Positions 1 through 8,445 of a stretch of 64,000 nucleotides of DNA are shown in pieces. Origin of the DNA: Pedobacter nutrimenti (lineage in GTDB: Bacteria > Bacteroidota > Bacteroidia > Sphingobacteriales > Sphingobacteriaceae); NCBI RefSeq assembly GCF_003208655.1, contig NZ_QKLU01000005.1:154889-218888 (forward strand), written 5' to 3'. The translations under genes were made by a program, and so were the position numbers. The notes below the pieces were generated by a model. That model saw nothing but the letters and a program-made list of their open reading frames with translations, did not search any database and had not been told where the DNA came from. The first letter of the stretch is position 1; the number at the start of each line of letters is the position of its first letter.

Positions 1-1
1 C

Positions 2-763
2 AGGGACACCAGAATTCTGGAGTCCATAGCTGGATGGAATAAAAAGAATAGTGAAAGTATATATAAGGCCTCTAAAACTCCTTTGCCTTTGCAAAGCTGG
101 GGGGTAACGACCCTGGGAGAAAATAAACTCTATCTACATGTATTCAACTGGCCCGCTAACGGCCAGCTTGCTGTTGGAGGAATCGTCAGTGGTGTGGGAA
201 AACCTTATTTTCTTTCGGATCCATCAAAAAAAGAACTTTCCGTTCAACAGAATGGATCCCAGGTGCTTGTTCGTTTGCCTTCTGTAATGCCGGATAGTTT
301 GAACACTGTAATTGTATTGCCTTTAAAAGAGAAGCTTAAAGTAGACTCCATGAGGTTGGTCGCCTATGCAGGTTTAAGTACGCGTTTGCTTGCTTTTGAT
401 GCAGTGCTGGAGGGACAGGGTTTTAAATTTGGGGATGGTAAAACCAATAAGTATTATGTAGACGGCTGGAAAACAACTGCCCAAAGCATCTCCTGGAATT
501 TTAAAACATCTGCTGCGGCGGAATATCAGGTGTTTATCAAATACATTCCAACTGAGAATAGCAGTAAATACGTTTTTCAGGCAGATCAGTCCAATGCTCA
601 AAAAGAAACCTTAAGCCTACCAAAAAGCACAGAACCAGTGCGGGAAGGTTTGGGTAAAATCAAACTGGATGCCGGATTACATCATTTGAGTTTAAAAGCT
701 GTTGAGAAACCGAAAACAGAGGTGATGAAGTTACTGGAGCTGGAACTGGTTCCTGTGCCTTGA
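2..763 (+). CDS. GH29 alpha-L-fucosidase, C-terminal part (5' end outside window)
   Basis: The reading frame is open from the left edge, so only the last ~253 residues are visible and the true start lies upstream. The first residues (GWNKKNSESIY) match the end of the GH29 catalytic barrel, where a W-x-x-x-N-G-E-S-I-Y stretch is usual, and the following LHVFNWP segment matches the first strands of the GH29 beta-sandwich. After about residue 95 there is an additional ~130-residue beta-rich domain, comparable in place and size to the C-terminal domain of the GH29 protein at 4890-6680. The catalytic nucleophile is not in the window. It is the first visible gene of a same-strand glycosidase operon. 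Family call is good; substrate specificity cannot be read. Confidence 0.85.
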   Translation, partial: RDTRILESIAGWNKKNSESIYKASKTPLPLQSWGVTTLGENKLYLHVFNWPANGQLAVGGIVSGVGKPYFLSDPSKKELSVQQNGSQVLVRLPSVMPDSLNTVIVLPLKEKLKVDSMRLVAYAGLSTRLLAFDAVLEGQGFKFGDGKTNKYYVDGWKTTAQSISWNFKTSAAAEYQVFIKYIPTENSSKYVFQADQSNAQKETLSLPKSTEPVREGLGKIKLDAGLHHLSLKAVEKPKTEVMKLLELELVPVP

Positions 764-836
764 TTTTATGTACATATTGTTTAATAATAAGCCAAGGGAC
801 TAAAACCTTGCAGACTTAAATAAAGTAAATTTATAG

Positions 837-2273
837 ATGATCAATTCTGAACAAATGAAAAGAACCACAATAACCATAATGATTTTGCTGCTGACCTGTA
901 GTCAGATGCTGTTTGCCCAGGGAAAACTGTCTAAAGACGAAAGAATGAAATGGTGGCGTGAAGCCCGTTTTGGAATGTTCATCCATTGGGGGGTATATGC
1001 ACAATGGGCCGGTGTTTATCATGGTCATGAACAAACCAGAGGTGGGGCAGAGTGGATTATGAACCGTTCTAAAATTCCGGTGGCCGAATATCAGGCTAAA
1101 GCCAAGGAATTTAACCCGACCAGTTATAACCCTGATCTTTGGGTAAAAATGGCTAAAGATGCAGGAATGAAATACATTGTCATTACTGCGAAACATCATG
1201 ACGGTTTTGCTTTATTTAAATCCGATGCCAGTAAATGGAACATTGCTGATGCAACAGCTTATGGTAGAGATTTGTTGAAACCTCTGGCAGCAGCCTGCAA
1301 AAAATATGGAATAAAACTGGGTTTTTATTATTCACATGCCCAAGACTGGAACAATCCAGGGGGAGCTGCCGCCAGAAAATTGATGAGAGAAGGCTGGGCA
1401 AATCCCGATTCTACTCAGATAGATGCTTATACGCAAGCGCATAATGGACATTGGGACCCAGCGCAGGAAACAGCAACCTTTGATCAGTATATAGACAAGG
1501 TTTCAGTTCCCCAGGTAAAGGAATTACTAAGTAATTATGGAGATATCGCCGTATTATGGTGGGATACGCCTACAAATATGACCGATCAGGCTGCCCAGAA
1601 ACTTCAGGATGTTTTAAAACTCCAGCCTGGTATCATTACAAATGATCGTTTAAAAAGACCAAATTTTCCAGGGGATACCAAAACTCCGGAACAAAAAATA
1701 CCAAGTAGAAAAGACCTTGACGGAAAAGACTGGGAAACCTGCATGACCATGAATGGGACCTGGGGGTACAGGACCAAAGATACCAATTGGAAAAGCACCG
1801 AAACACTGATCCGTAACCTTGCCGATATTGCTTCAAAAGGAGGTAATTACTTGTTAAATGTCGGGCCAAAACCAGATGGGACTTTTCCTCAGGAAAGTAT
1901 CGACCGTCTTGGCGAGATTGGCAAGTGGATGAAAACTAACGGGGAGGCCATTTATGCAACAAAGGCCAATCCATTAGAAGAAGTGAGTTGGGGCCGGATC
2001 ACCAGTAAAGAAGGACCGACAGGCACAGTATTATACTTAACGGTATTCAATTGGCCAAAAGACGGTAAACTGGAGATTTCTGGTCTGGAAAATAAAATTC
2101 AATCGGCTACAGTGATTGCGAATAAGCAAAAATTGAAATTTGAAGGAAATACAATTGTTGTGCCTTCACAGGCACCGGACGCAATTGCATCGGTGATCAA
2201 AATAGAAGTTACAGGCAAAATTAAGGCTAAAGCACTGGAAGGCGGGAATATGAAAAGCGGGGCATTGGATTAA
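837..2273 (+). CDS. GH29 alpha-L-fucosidase, secreted (short form)
   Basis: Retaining alpha-L-fucosidase releasing terminal L-fucose from glycans, probably periplasmic. A signal peptide ends near FAQ (residue ~27); the ATG at 855 is an alternative start that gives a tidier signal peptide. Motifs in order: FGMFIHWG (~residue 46), TAKHHDGFALF (~120), and VLWWDTP, whose Asp (residue 243 counted from 837) is the expected nucleophile. SKGGNYLLNVGPKPDG closes the barrel and a short beta-sandwich follows. At 478 residues it lacks the extra C-terminal domain found in the fucosidases on either side. It sits 73 bp after the first fucosidase and 18 bp before the next gene, so co-transcription is likely. 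L-galactosidase activity is possible, as in other GH29 members. Confidence 0.93.
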   Translation: MINSEQMKRTTITIMILLLTCSQMLFAQGKLSKDERMKWWREARFGMFIHWGVYAQWAGVYHGHEQTRGGAEWIMNRSKIPVAEYQAKAKEFNPTSYNPDLWVKMAKDAGMKYIVITAKHHDGFALFKSDASKWNIADATAYGRDLLKPLAAACKKYGIKLGFYYSHAQDWNNPGGAAARKLMREGWANPDSTQIDAYTQAHNGHWDPAQETATFDQYIDKVSVPQVKELLSNYGDIAVLWWDTPTNMTDQAAQKLQDVLKLQPGIITNDRLKRPNFPGDTKTPEQKIPSRKDLDGKDWETCMTMNGTWGYRTKDTNWKSTETLIRNLADIASKGGNYLLNVGPKPDGTFPQESIDRLGEIGKWMKTNGEAIYATKANPLEEVSWGRITSKEGPTGTVLYLTVFNWPKDGKLEISGLENKIQSATVIANKQKLKFEGNTIVVPSQAPDAIASVIKIEVTGKIKAKALEGGNMKSGALD

Positions 2274-2291
2274 ATGTTGTTCCAATAGCTG

Positions 2292-3467
2292 ATGAGACGT
2301 AAATATATCTTGCTGCTGTTCTTTAATGTCCTGCTGACAACTTCGGCTATAGCGCAACTGGATAGTAAGGATTACATCTGTAGTTATGGTAACCTTAACC
2401 ATTCTATGGAGCTCATTAAAAACAAAAAAGCCATTTGTGTGGCTTTTTTGGGTGGTTCTATTACGGATATGAAAGGATGGCGGGCTTTGATTATGGACTA
2501 CCTGCGAGAGCAGTACCCTGAAACTTCTTTTAATTTTATCAATGCAGGTATCCCTTCATTAGGCAGCCTGCCACATGCATTCCGTTTAAAACATGATGTT
2601 CTGGAAATGAATGTTCCCGATTTGATGTTTGTTGAATCGGCTGTAAACGATAGCGGTAACGGGACCCCGGAAAAAGTGCAAAGAAGGGCTCTGGAGGGGA
2701 TTATAAGGCATTCCAGAAGTATTAATCCAGATATGGATCTGGTTATGATGGCATTTGCCGATCCTGATAAAATGAAAGATTACCAGCAAGGGAAAATTCC
2801 GTTGGAGGTAAGGGTACATCAGGAAATGGCCCGGCATTACCATTTGACTTTTATAAACCTTGCCAGAGAAGTCAGCGACCGGATTGCCGCTGGAGAATTT
2901 AGCTGGGAGAAAGATTTTAAGAACCTGCACCCATCTCCCTTTGGCCAGGAGTTGTACGCACATACCATGAAAATTTTATTTCAGCAAACCGGGTATGATC
3001 ATGATATAAAATCTGAGGGGCTACTTGAAGTGATGGATAAAGGAAATTACAGCAGGGCAGACTATCTTTCTCCAGGTAAAGCGGTTCAGTTGAATGGCTT
3101 TGTATTAAATAAAAACTGGTCCCCCTCAGATAGCGCCCGAACCAGGAGTGGTTTTGTGCACGTGCCTGTTTTGGAAGGCAAAACTCCAGGGGCCTCATTT
3201 GTACTGGATTTTAAAGGAGCAGTAATTGGTCTGGCCATGCTTGCGGGACCCGATACAGGGATGTTGGAATACTGGATTGATGGAAAACAATATCCTGTCA
3301 TAGACTTTTATACGCGTTGGAGTAAAAACCTGCACCTTCCCTGGTATGTCCTTCTTGCGGATGATCTTGGAGAGGGTACTCATCGGCTGGAAGGGAAAAT
3401 CAGTAAAGCCAGAAATCCCGATTCAAAAGGGCATGCACTAAGAGTAGTTAATTTTCTAGTGAATTAA
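2292..3467 (+). CDS. secreted SGNH/GDSL-type hydrolase (probable carbohydrate esterase)
   Basis: The 391-residue protein begins with a signal peptide ending at SAIAQ. The N-terminal half has an SGNH layout: block I FLGGSIT with the presumed nucleophile Ser56, a Gly in block II (INAGIPS), Asn-Asp in ESAVNDSG (block III), and His213 in LHPSPFG (block V). The residue three before that His, normally Asp in the D-x-x-H motif, is Lys here, so the triad may be altered or the acid supplied from elsewhere. The C-terminal ~150 residues form a beta-rich domain seen in some acetyl-xylan-type esterases. Position between fucosidase genes suggests removal of acetyl or other acyl groups from the same glycan. 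Exact family and substrate are not determinable. Confidence 0.75.
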   Translation: MRRKYILLLFFNVLLTTSAIAQLDSKDYICSYGNLNHSMELIKNKKAICVAFLGGSITDMKGWRALIMDYLREQYPETSFNFINAGIPSLGSLPHAFRLKHDVLEMNVPDLMFVESAVNDSGNGTPEKVQRRALEGIIRHSRSINPDMDLVMMAFADPDKMKDYQQGKIPLEVRVHQEMARHYHLTFINLAREVSDRIAAGEFSWEKDFKNLHPSPFGQELYAHTMKILFQQTGYDHDIKSEGLLEVMDKGNYSRADYLSPGKAVQLNGFVLNKNWSPSDSARTRSGFVHVPVLEGKTPGASFVLDFKGAVIGLAMLAGPDTGMLEYWIDGKQYPVIDFYTRWSKNLHLPWYVLLADDLGEGTHRLEGKISKARNPDSKGHALRVVNFLVN

Positions 3468-3468
3468 A

Positions 3469-4893
3469 ATGAACGTCTTAAAATATCAGCTTTTGACTTT
3501 TTTGATGCTGCTGTGCCTGGTGCAGAAGCTTCGGGCACAAATACGGATTGCCTGTATTGGGAACAGCATTACCTATGGTTCTAAATTGCCGGACCGGTTG
3601 GTACAATCTTATCCTGCTCAATTGCAAAAAATGCTGGGACCAGCTTACCAGGTTATGAATTTTGGGGTAAGTGGCGCAACCTTGCTTAAAAATGGAAATA
3701 AACCTTACTGGAAAACACCAGCGTACCAGGAAGCTTTAAACAGTGAACCCGCAATTGTACTGATCAAACTGGGAACCAATGACAGCAAATTGATCAACCG
3801 TAGTTTTTATCCGGAATTGAAAATCAATTGTAAAGAAATGATAAGGTCCTTTGGGGACCTTAAATCAAAGCCTAGAATCATTTTGCTTACACCTATAGCT
3901 GCTTTTACTACAGACAGCAGTCAGATATGGGACATTGCCATCAAAAAATCAATTATTCCGGCCTTACAACTGGCGGCCTATGAAGAAGGTGTGGAAATCA
4001 TAGACCTGCATTCCCTTTTTCTGGATAAGGAAAATTTATTGCCAGATAAAATACATCCCAATGTAACCGGGGCAGGGGTTATTGCCGGAAGGTTAAAGGA
4101 ACAGATTTTGAATGTACAGCGTTCAGATTTCAATTTGTCCGGAAAACTCAAAGGGCAAGTTATAACAGGTTCTTTTTATGGCTTTAAGGATAACGAATTT
4201 TTATTTAAGGGGCATAAGGCACATCTAGTTCAGCCTAAGTTTTCAGCCAAAGGGCAGCCCTGGGTCTGGCGTTCCCGCTTTTGGGGACATGAGCCCCAAA
4301 CCGATATTGCTTTGTTGGAAAGAGGGTATCACCTGGTGTATTGTGATGTTTCAGAATTGTTTGGCAATGCCCAGGCCTGTTTGGTGTGGAATGATTTTTA
4401 CAAATACCTTAGGAAATTAGGTCTGGGTCCTAAGGCCGTATTAGAGGCAATGAGCCGGGGAGCAGTATATGCGTATAATTGGGCTGCGGTCAATCCGGAA
4501 AAAGTAGCTTGTGTCTATGCGGACAATCCGGTATTGGACATGAACAGCTGGCCGGGTGGTTTTGGAAAAGGCCCGGGAAGTAAAAAAGAATGGGAAATTT
4601 TTAAAAGGGACTATGGCTATGCTACCGATGAGCTGGCAAAAGCTTCTCTGGAAAGTCCCATCCATAAAACCAGTCTGATTGTGAAAGGTGGTTATCCTTT
4701 GTTGCATGTTTGTGCAGATGCAGATGAACTGGTTCCATTTGAAGAGAATACGGCTGTCTTTGAAAAACTCATTTTGAAGGCCGGTGGAAAGATTACCCTG
4801 ATTCATAAACCGGGAGGAAAACATCATCCCCATAGCCTTCCCAATCCGGAGCCTATTATAAGTTTTATCCTTAAGTCAAATTCATCTTTATGA
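3469..4893 (+). CDS. fusion of an SGNH hydrolase and an alpha/beta-hydrolase
   Basis: Signal peptide to LRAQ (residue 24). Residues ~25-220 are a sialate-O-acetylesterase-like SGNH domain: CIGNSIT with Ser33, GTND in block III, and DKIHP with Asp193 and His196. Residues ~225-474 look like an alpha/beta-hydrolase: Ser329 in AMSRGA as the elbow nucleophile, Asp in ADADELVPF, and a histidine-rich GGKHHPHS near the end. Two esterase-like active sites on one chain suggest removal of two acyl groups from one glycan. The gene starts one base after the preceding stop and overlaps the next start by 4 bp. The function of the second domain is inferred; such domains occur in Bacteroidota glycan loci but are poorly characterised. 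Confidence 0.75.
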   Translation: MNVLKYQLLTFLMLLCLVQKLRAQIRIACIGNSITYGSKLPDRLVQSYPAQLQKMLGPAYQVMNFGVSGATLLKNGNKPYWKTPAYQEALNSEPAIVLIKLGTNDSKLINRSFYPELKINCKEMIRSFGDLKSKPRIILLTPIAAFTTDSSQIWDIAIKKSIIPALQLAAYEEGVEIIDLHSLFLDKENLLPDKIHPNVTGAGVIAGRLKEQILNVQRSDFNLSGKLKGQVITGSFYGFKDNEFLFKGHKAHLVQPKFSAKGQPWVWRSRFWGHEPQTDIALLERGYHLVYCDVSELFGNAQACLVWNDFYKYLRKLGLGPKAVLEAMSRGAVYAYNWAAVNPEKVACVYADNPVLDMNSWPGGFGKGPGSKKEWEIFKRDYGYATDELAKASLESPIHKTSLIVKGGYPLLHVCADADELVPFEENTAVFEKLILKAGGKITLIHKPGGKHHPHSLPNPEPIISFILKSNSSL

Positions 4894-6680
4894 ACCGAAA
4901 AATAAAAATTGTACTGGCCTTATCTGTACTTTTAACCGGGCAGTTGTACGCCCAGGAGCAGGATCCTGCGATGTGGGATAAAAGGGTCAGCGGAAAAGAA
5001 AATCCCAATTTGAAGTGGTTTAAGGAAGCGAAATTTGGCATGTTTATTCACTGGGGGCTATATTCTAAACTGGCAGGAGAGTGGAAGGGAAAAAGATATT
5101 ATGGCAGTGGGGAGTGGATTATGAACCAGGCTAAAATACCTGCTGCTGAATATGCAAAGGAAGCAGAGCGTTTTAATCCGGTTAATTTTAATGCAGATCA
5201 ATGGGCAAAACTGGCAAAAGATGCCGGCATTAAATACATGGTGATTACCGCAAAACATCATGAAGGCTTTGCGATGTACGATTCAAAGGTAAGTGATTTC
5301 AATATTGTAAAAGCGACGCCCTATAAAAAGGATCCTATGAAAGCGTTGGCAGAAGCCAGCAAAAAAGAACATATTCCCTTTGGTTTCTATTATTCCCAGT
5401 TTATTGACTGGCATGAGCCCGACGGAGGAAAGAACAGCTGGGATTTTGAAGAATCGAAAAAGGACTATCAAAAATACTACAGGCAAAAAGCCATACCACA
5501 ACTGAAAGAGTTGCTGAGTAATTACGGACCATTAGGCATCGTTTGGTTTGATATGCCTGGAGGGCTTAGCAAAGCGCAGACCCAGCAATTGGTGGACAGC
5601 CTGCACCAGTTGCAGCCAGGAAGTTTATTCAGCAGCAGGGTAGGACAGGGCCTGGGTGATTACCGGGACTTTGGAGATTCTGAAATTCCGGATGTCCCTG
5701 TGAAGGATATGGTATGGGAATCTATTTATACTCATAATGATTCCTGGGGTTATATAAAGCATGACATGAACTTTAAATCTCCGAAAGAACTTATTCAGCT
5801 TCTGGCCAGGGTTGCTTCAAAAGGAGGAAATCTTATGCTCAACGTAGGACCTGATGGTACCGGAAATATACCTGTTTACTCCGTTAAGTACCTTTTGGAA
5901 ACCGGGGCCTGGTTGAAAAAAAATGGAGAAAGTATCTATGCCACTAGCTATGGTCTGGTGCCGGCACAGCCCTGGGGCGTGACCACAAGTAAAGCAGGTA
6001 AACAATTTCTTCATGTACTGAACCGGCCTGACAATGGCCAGTTGCTGGTGCCTGGTTTTAACGCAATGGTGAAAACTGTTTATGCCCTGGATGGAGGAGC
6101 TAAGGTAAAATGGATAAAAAAAGGATCAGACCTGCTGATCAACCTGTCGGAATTCCAGGTCATAAGCCCAGACCGGGTATTTGTTGTGGAATACCAGGGA
6201 AAGATGACAGATCGTTCAGAGGATCAGACCAGCACCGTGTCTCCGGAGTTTGAACAGAACAGCCTGAATGCCGTTTCCGCTAAAGTAAATGGATCAGCGG
6301 AAGTAAAGAGTTTGACCTATAGCCATTACTATGGGGACTGGAAGCATACCACCTGTATTACGGGGTTGAAAACAACCAATGATAGTGCGGTCTTTAAAAT
6401 AAGGGTTACGGCGCCCGGAGATTACAAGGTGGAACTCGAGTATGCTTGTCCTCAAGAAAGTTCCAGACAGGAGGGGAAAATGGCTTTTAACGGAAAAGAA
6501 TATCTGTTCAGGACCCTTCGTACTTCAGAATTTGAAAAAAGCGCTCCACTGTTTATTCCCCATGCCATTGCAATCATTTCTGTGGAACGGGCTGGAGAAT
6601 ATAGCTTATCGATAAGCCCAGTCCAAAACGGAAAGGAGTTATTTAAATTGAAGTCTGTTTTATTAGTACCCATTAAATAA
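4890..6680 (+). CDS. GH29 alpha-L-fucosidase, secreted (long form with C-terminal domain)
   Basis: 596 residues with a signal peptide ending at LYAQ. Barrel motifs: FGMFIHWG, TAKHHEGFAMY, and IVWFDMP with the presumed nucleophile Asp221; SKGGNLMLNVGPDG follows. After the GH29 sandwich, residues ~450-596 form an extra beta-rich domain that may bind carbohydrate. It overlaps the preceding gene by 4 bp, and its stop overlaps the next start by 1 bp, so the genes are translationally coupled. Sequence differences from the fucosidase at 837-2273 in the loops after the conserved HH motif suggest the paralogues act on different fucosyl linkages; that part is inference. Confidence 0.93.
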   Translation: MNRKIKIVLALSVLLTGQLYAQEQDPAMWDKRVSGKENPNLKWFKEAKFGMFIHWGLYSKLAGEWKGKRYYGSGEWIMNQAKIPAAEYAKEAERFNPVNFNADQWAKLAKDAGIKYMVITAKHHEGFAMYDSKVSDFNIVKATPYKKDPMKALAEASKKEHIPFGFYYSQFIDWHEPDGGKNSWDFEESKKDYQKYYRQKAIPQLKELLSNYGPLGIVWFDMPGGLSKAQTQQLVDSLHQLQPGSLFSSRVGQGLGDYRDFGDSEIPDVPVKDMVWESIYTHNDSWGYIKHDMNFKSPKELIQLLARVASKGGNLMLNVGPDGTGNIPVYSVKYLLETGAWLKKNGESIYATSYGLVPAQPWGVTTSKAGKQFLHVLNRPDNGQLLVPGFNAMVKTVYALDGGAKVKWIKKGSDLLINLSEFQVISPDRVFVVEYQGKMTDRSEDQTSTVSPEFEQNSLNAVSAKVNGSAEVKSLTYSHYYGDWKHTTCITGLKTTNDSAVFKIRVTAPGDYKVELEYACPQESSRQEGKMAFNGKEYLFRTLRTSEFEKSAPLFIPHAIAIISVERAGEYSLSISPVQNGKELFKLKSVLLVPIK

Positions 6681-8419
6681 TGCCAAGGAGTCTGTTTTTA
6701 GTTTGTCTTATTGCCTTCTGTTTGTTTGGTGTCAAAGGCACAGCCCAGGTAGCAAAACCCTTTTTTATCCTGGATATGGTGCATCACAATCCGGGAGAGC
6801 CGCTGACCAAAACCCTCTTTTCAAATCCATCCTATTTAAAGAGTTATGGTTTCAATGGTCAGGTGCTTAACGATTTTGTTTTTGCCCACGCTGCCCTGAC
6901 TTTTGACAAGCTGAACCCTGAAATTTTTCCTGAAGGATCAAAGCAGAGGGTTTGGGTAATGGAAGCTGCAAGGCGTATCCGTGAAAATATTAAAGCAGCA
7001 CACCAGGCAGGTCTTAAAGCTTATTATTTTACAGATATTATTGTGTTGCCCAAGAGGTTGGTGGAATTATATAAAGATGAAATTTGCGATGAGAAAGGGA
7101 AGATTTCATTTGAACGGCCTAAAACGATAGAAATTCATAAAATAATGCTGGAGGAATTGTTTGAGACTTTTCCGGAACTCGACGGACTGGTGATCCGCAC
7201 GGGTGAAACCTATTTGAATAATGTACCTTATCATACAGGAAATAACCCCATTACAAAAGGAATTGAAAGTCATTTGAAACTCATTCGTCTGTTGCGTGAA
7301 GAAGTTTGTGTAAAGCACCATAAAATGATTTTTTACCGGACCTGGTTGTCTGCAGGGATGCATGAAAAACCAGATGTTTATCTGAAAGTGACCAGTCAGA
7401 TTGAGCCTCATCCGGATTTGGTGTTCTCCATTAAACATACATCTGGTGATTACCAAAGAACTTTAGATTTTAACCGTACTTTAGGTATAGGAGACCATTC
7501 TCAAATTGTTGAAGTACAATGCCAACGGGAATATGAAGGTAAAGGCGCTTATCCAAATTATATTGCTCAGGGTGTGATTGATGGTTTTGAGGAATACAGT
7601 ACAAATAAACCTCAGTCAGGTTATAAATCTTTGAATGATCTGAAGGATAATCCCAATTTCAGGGGAGTGTGGACCTGGTCCAGAGGAGGTGGATGGCTGG
7701 GACCTTATGTCAGTAATGAATTTTGGATGAAACTCAATACTTATGTGTTGAGCCACTGGGCAAAAAACACCAGACAAACAGAACTGGAGGTGTTCAATCA
7801 ATTTATGGATGAAAATGGCATACTGGGGACAGACCGGAAAAAATTCAGGAAACTTTGCTTGCTTTCCGCAGGAGCGGTTTTAAGGGGGCACAATAGCGCC
7901 GTTTTAAACTGGGATAACAATTGGGTTTGGTGGATGCGCGACGAATTCCTGAGCGGTACAGATGCAGGTCGTTTGGTTACAGCATTTAAAACATTGTATC
8001 AGCGGGGAGAACTTGATAAAGCTGTTTCAGAAAAACATGAAGCAGTCCGGTTATGGGAACAGATCAGTAAGCTGAGCCGGGAGATAAAGTTGAAAAATAG
8101 AGCAGATCAATCCTATCTTTCCGTATCTTCTGATTATGGGTTATTGTTGCACCAGATCATTGCAGAAGGCTGGAGCATTATGGCTTTGGGCTATGTCGGG
8201 GACCAGACAGGAACATACGATAAAAGAGCATTACGAAACGCTGTTCTGCGGTATGATGAAGCCTGGAAAATGTACCGTCAGTTAAAAAAAGACCATGCGG
8301 ATTGTGCTACTTTATACCAGCCTTACGCTTTTGATTTTAAGTCTCCGGGCTATCACAATTCAGTTGGGATGGAAGCGGCAGTAAATAAATACAGACTAAT
8401 TAGTAATTTAGTTGATTGA
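6680..8419 (+). CDS. secreted glycoside-hydrolase-like protein, tentatively GH67-like TIM barrel
   Basis: 579 residues with a signal peptide ending near GTAQ. I do not recognise the family with certainty. The centre contains LDGLVIRTGETY (Glu as a possible acid/base), FYRTW, then VEVQCQREYEGKGAYPNYI and GVWTWSRGGGWLGPY, followed by a helical tail with LNTYVLSHWAKN. The V-E-x-Q-x-x-x-E-Y-x-G pattern and the later W/G-rich loop recall GH67 alpha-glucuronidases, but the N-terminal domain of those enzymes is not obvious. Start overlaps the previous stop by one base. A role in glycan cleavage is inferred from the signal peptide, barrel-like motif order and operon. Alternatives are a related uncharacterised GH family or a non-catalytic barrel. 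Confidence 0.5.
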   Translation: MPRSLFLVCLIAFCLFGVKGTAQVAKPFFILDMVHHNPGEPLTKTLFSNPSYLKSYGFNGQVLNDFVFAHAALTFDKLNPEIFPEGSKQRVWVMEAARRIRENIKAAHQAGLKAYYFTDIIVLPKRLVELYKDEICDEKGKISFERPKTIEIHKIMLEELFETFPELDGLVIRTGETYLNNVPYHTGNNPITKGIESHLKLIRLLREEVCVKHHKMIFYRTWLSAGMHEKPDVYLKVTSQIEPHPDLVFSIKHTSGDYQRTLDFNRTLGIGDHSQIVEVQCQREYEGKGAYPNYIAQGVIDGFEEYSTNKPQSGYKSLNDLKDNPNFRGVWTWSRGGGWLGPYVSNEFWMKLNTYVLSHWAKNTRQTELEVFNQFMDENGILGTDRKKFRKLCLLSAGAVLRGHNSAVLNWDNNWVWWMRDEFLSGTDAGRLVTAFKTLYQRGELDKAVSEKHEAVRLWEQISKLSREIKLKNRADQSYLSVSSDYGLLLHQIIAEGWSIMALGYVGDQTGTYDKRALRNAVLRYDEAWKMYRQLKKDHADCATLYQPYAFDFKSPGYHNSVGMEAAVNKYRLISNLVD

Positions 8420-8445
8420 TTTAAATATTTGATTTTTAAATATAT

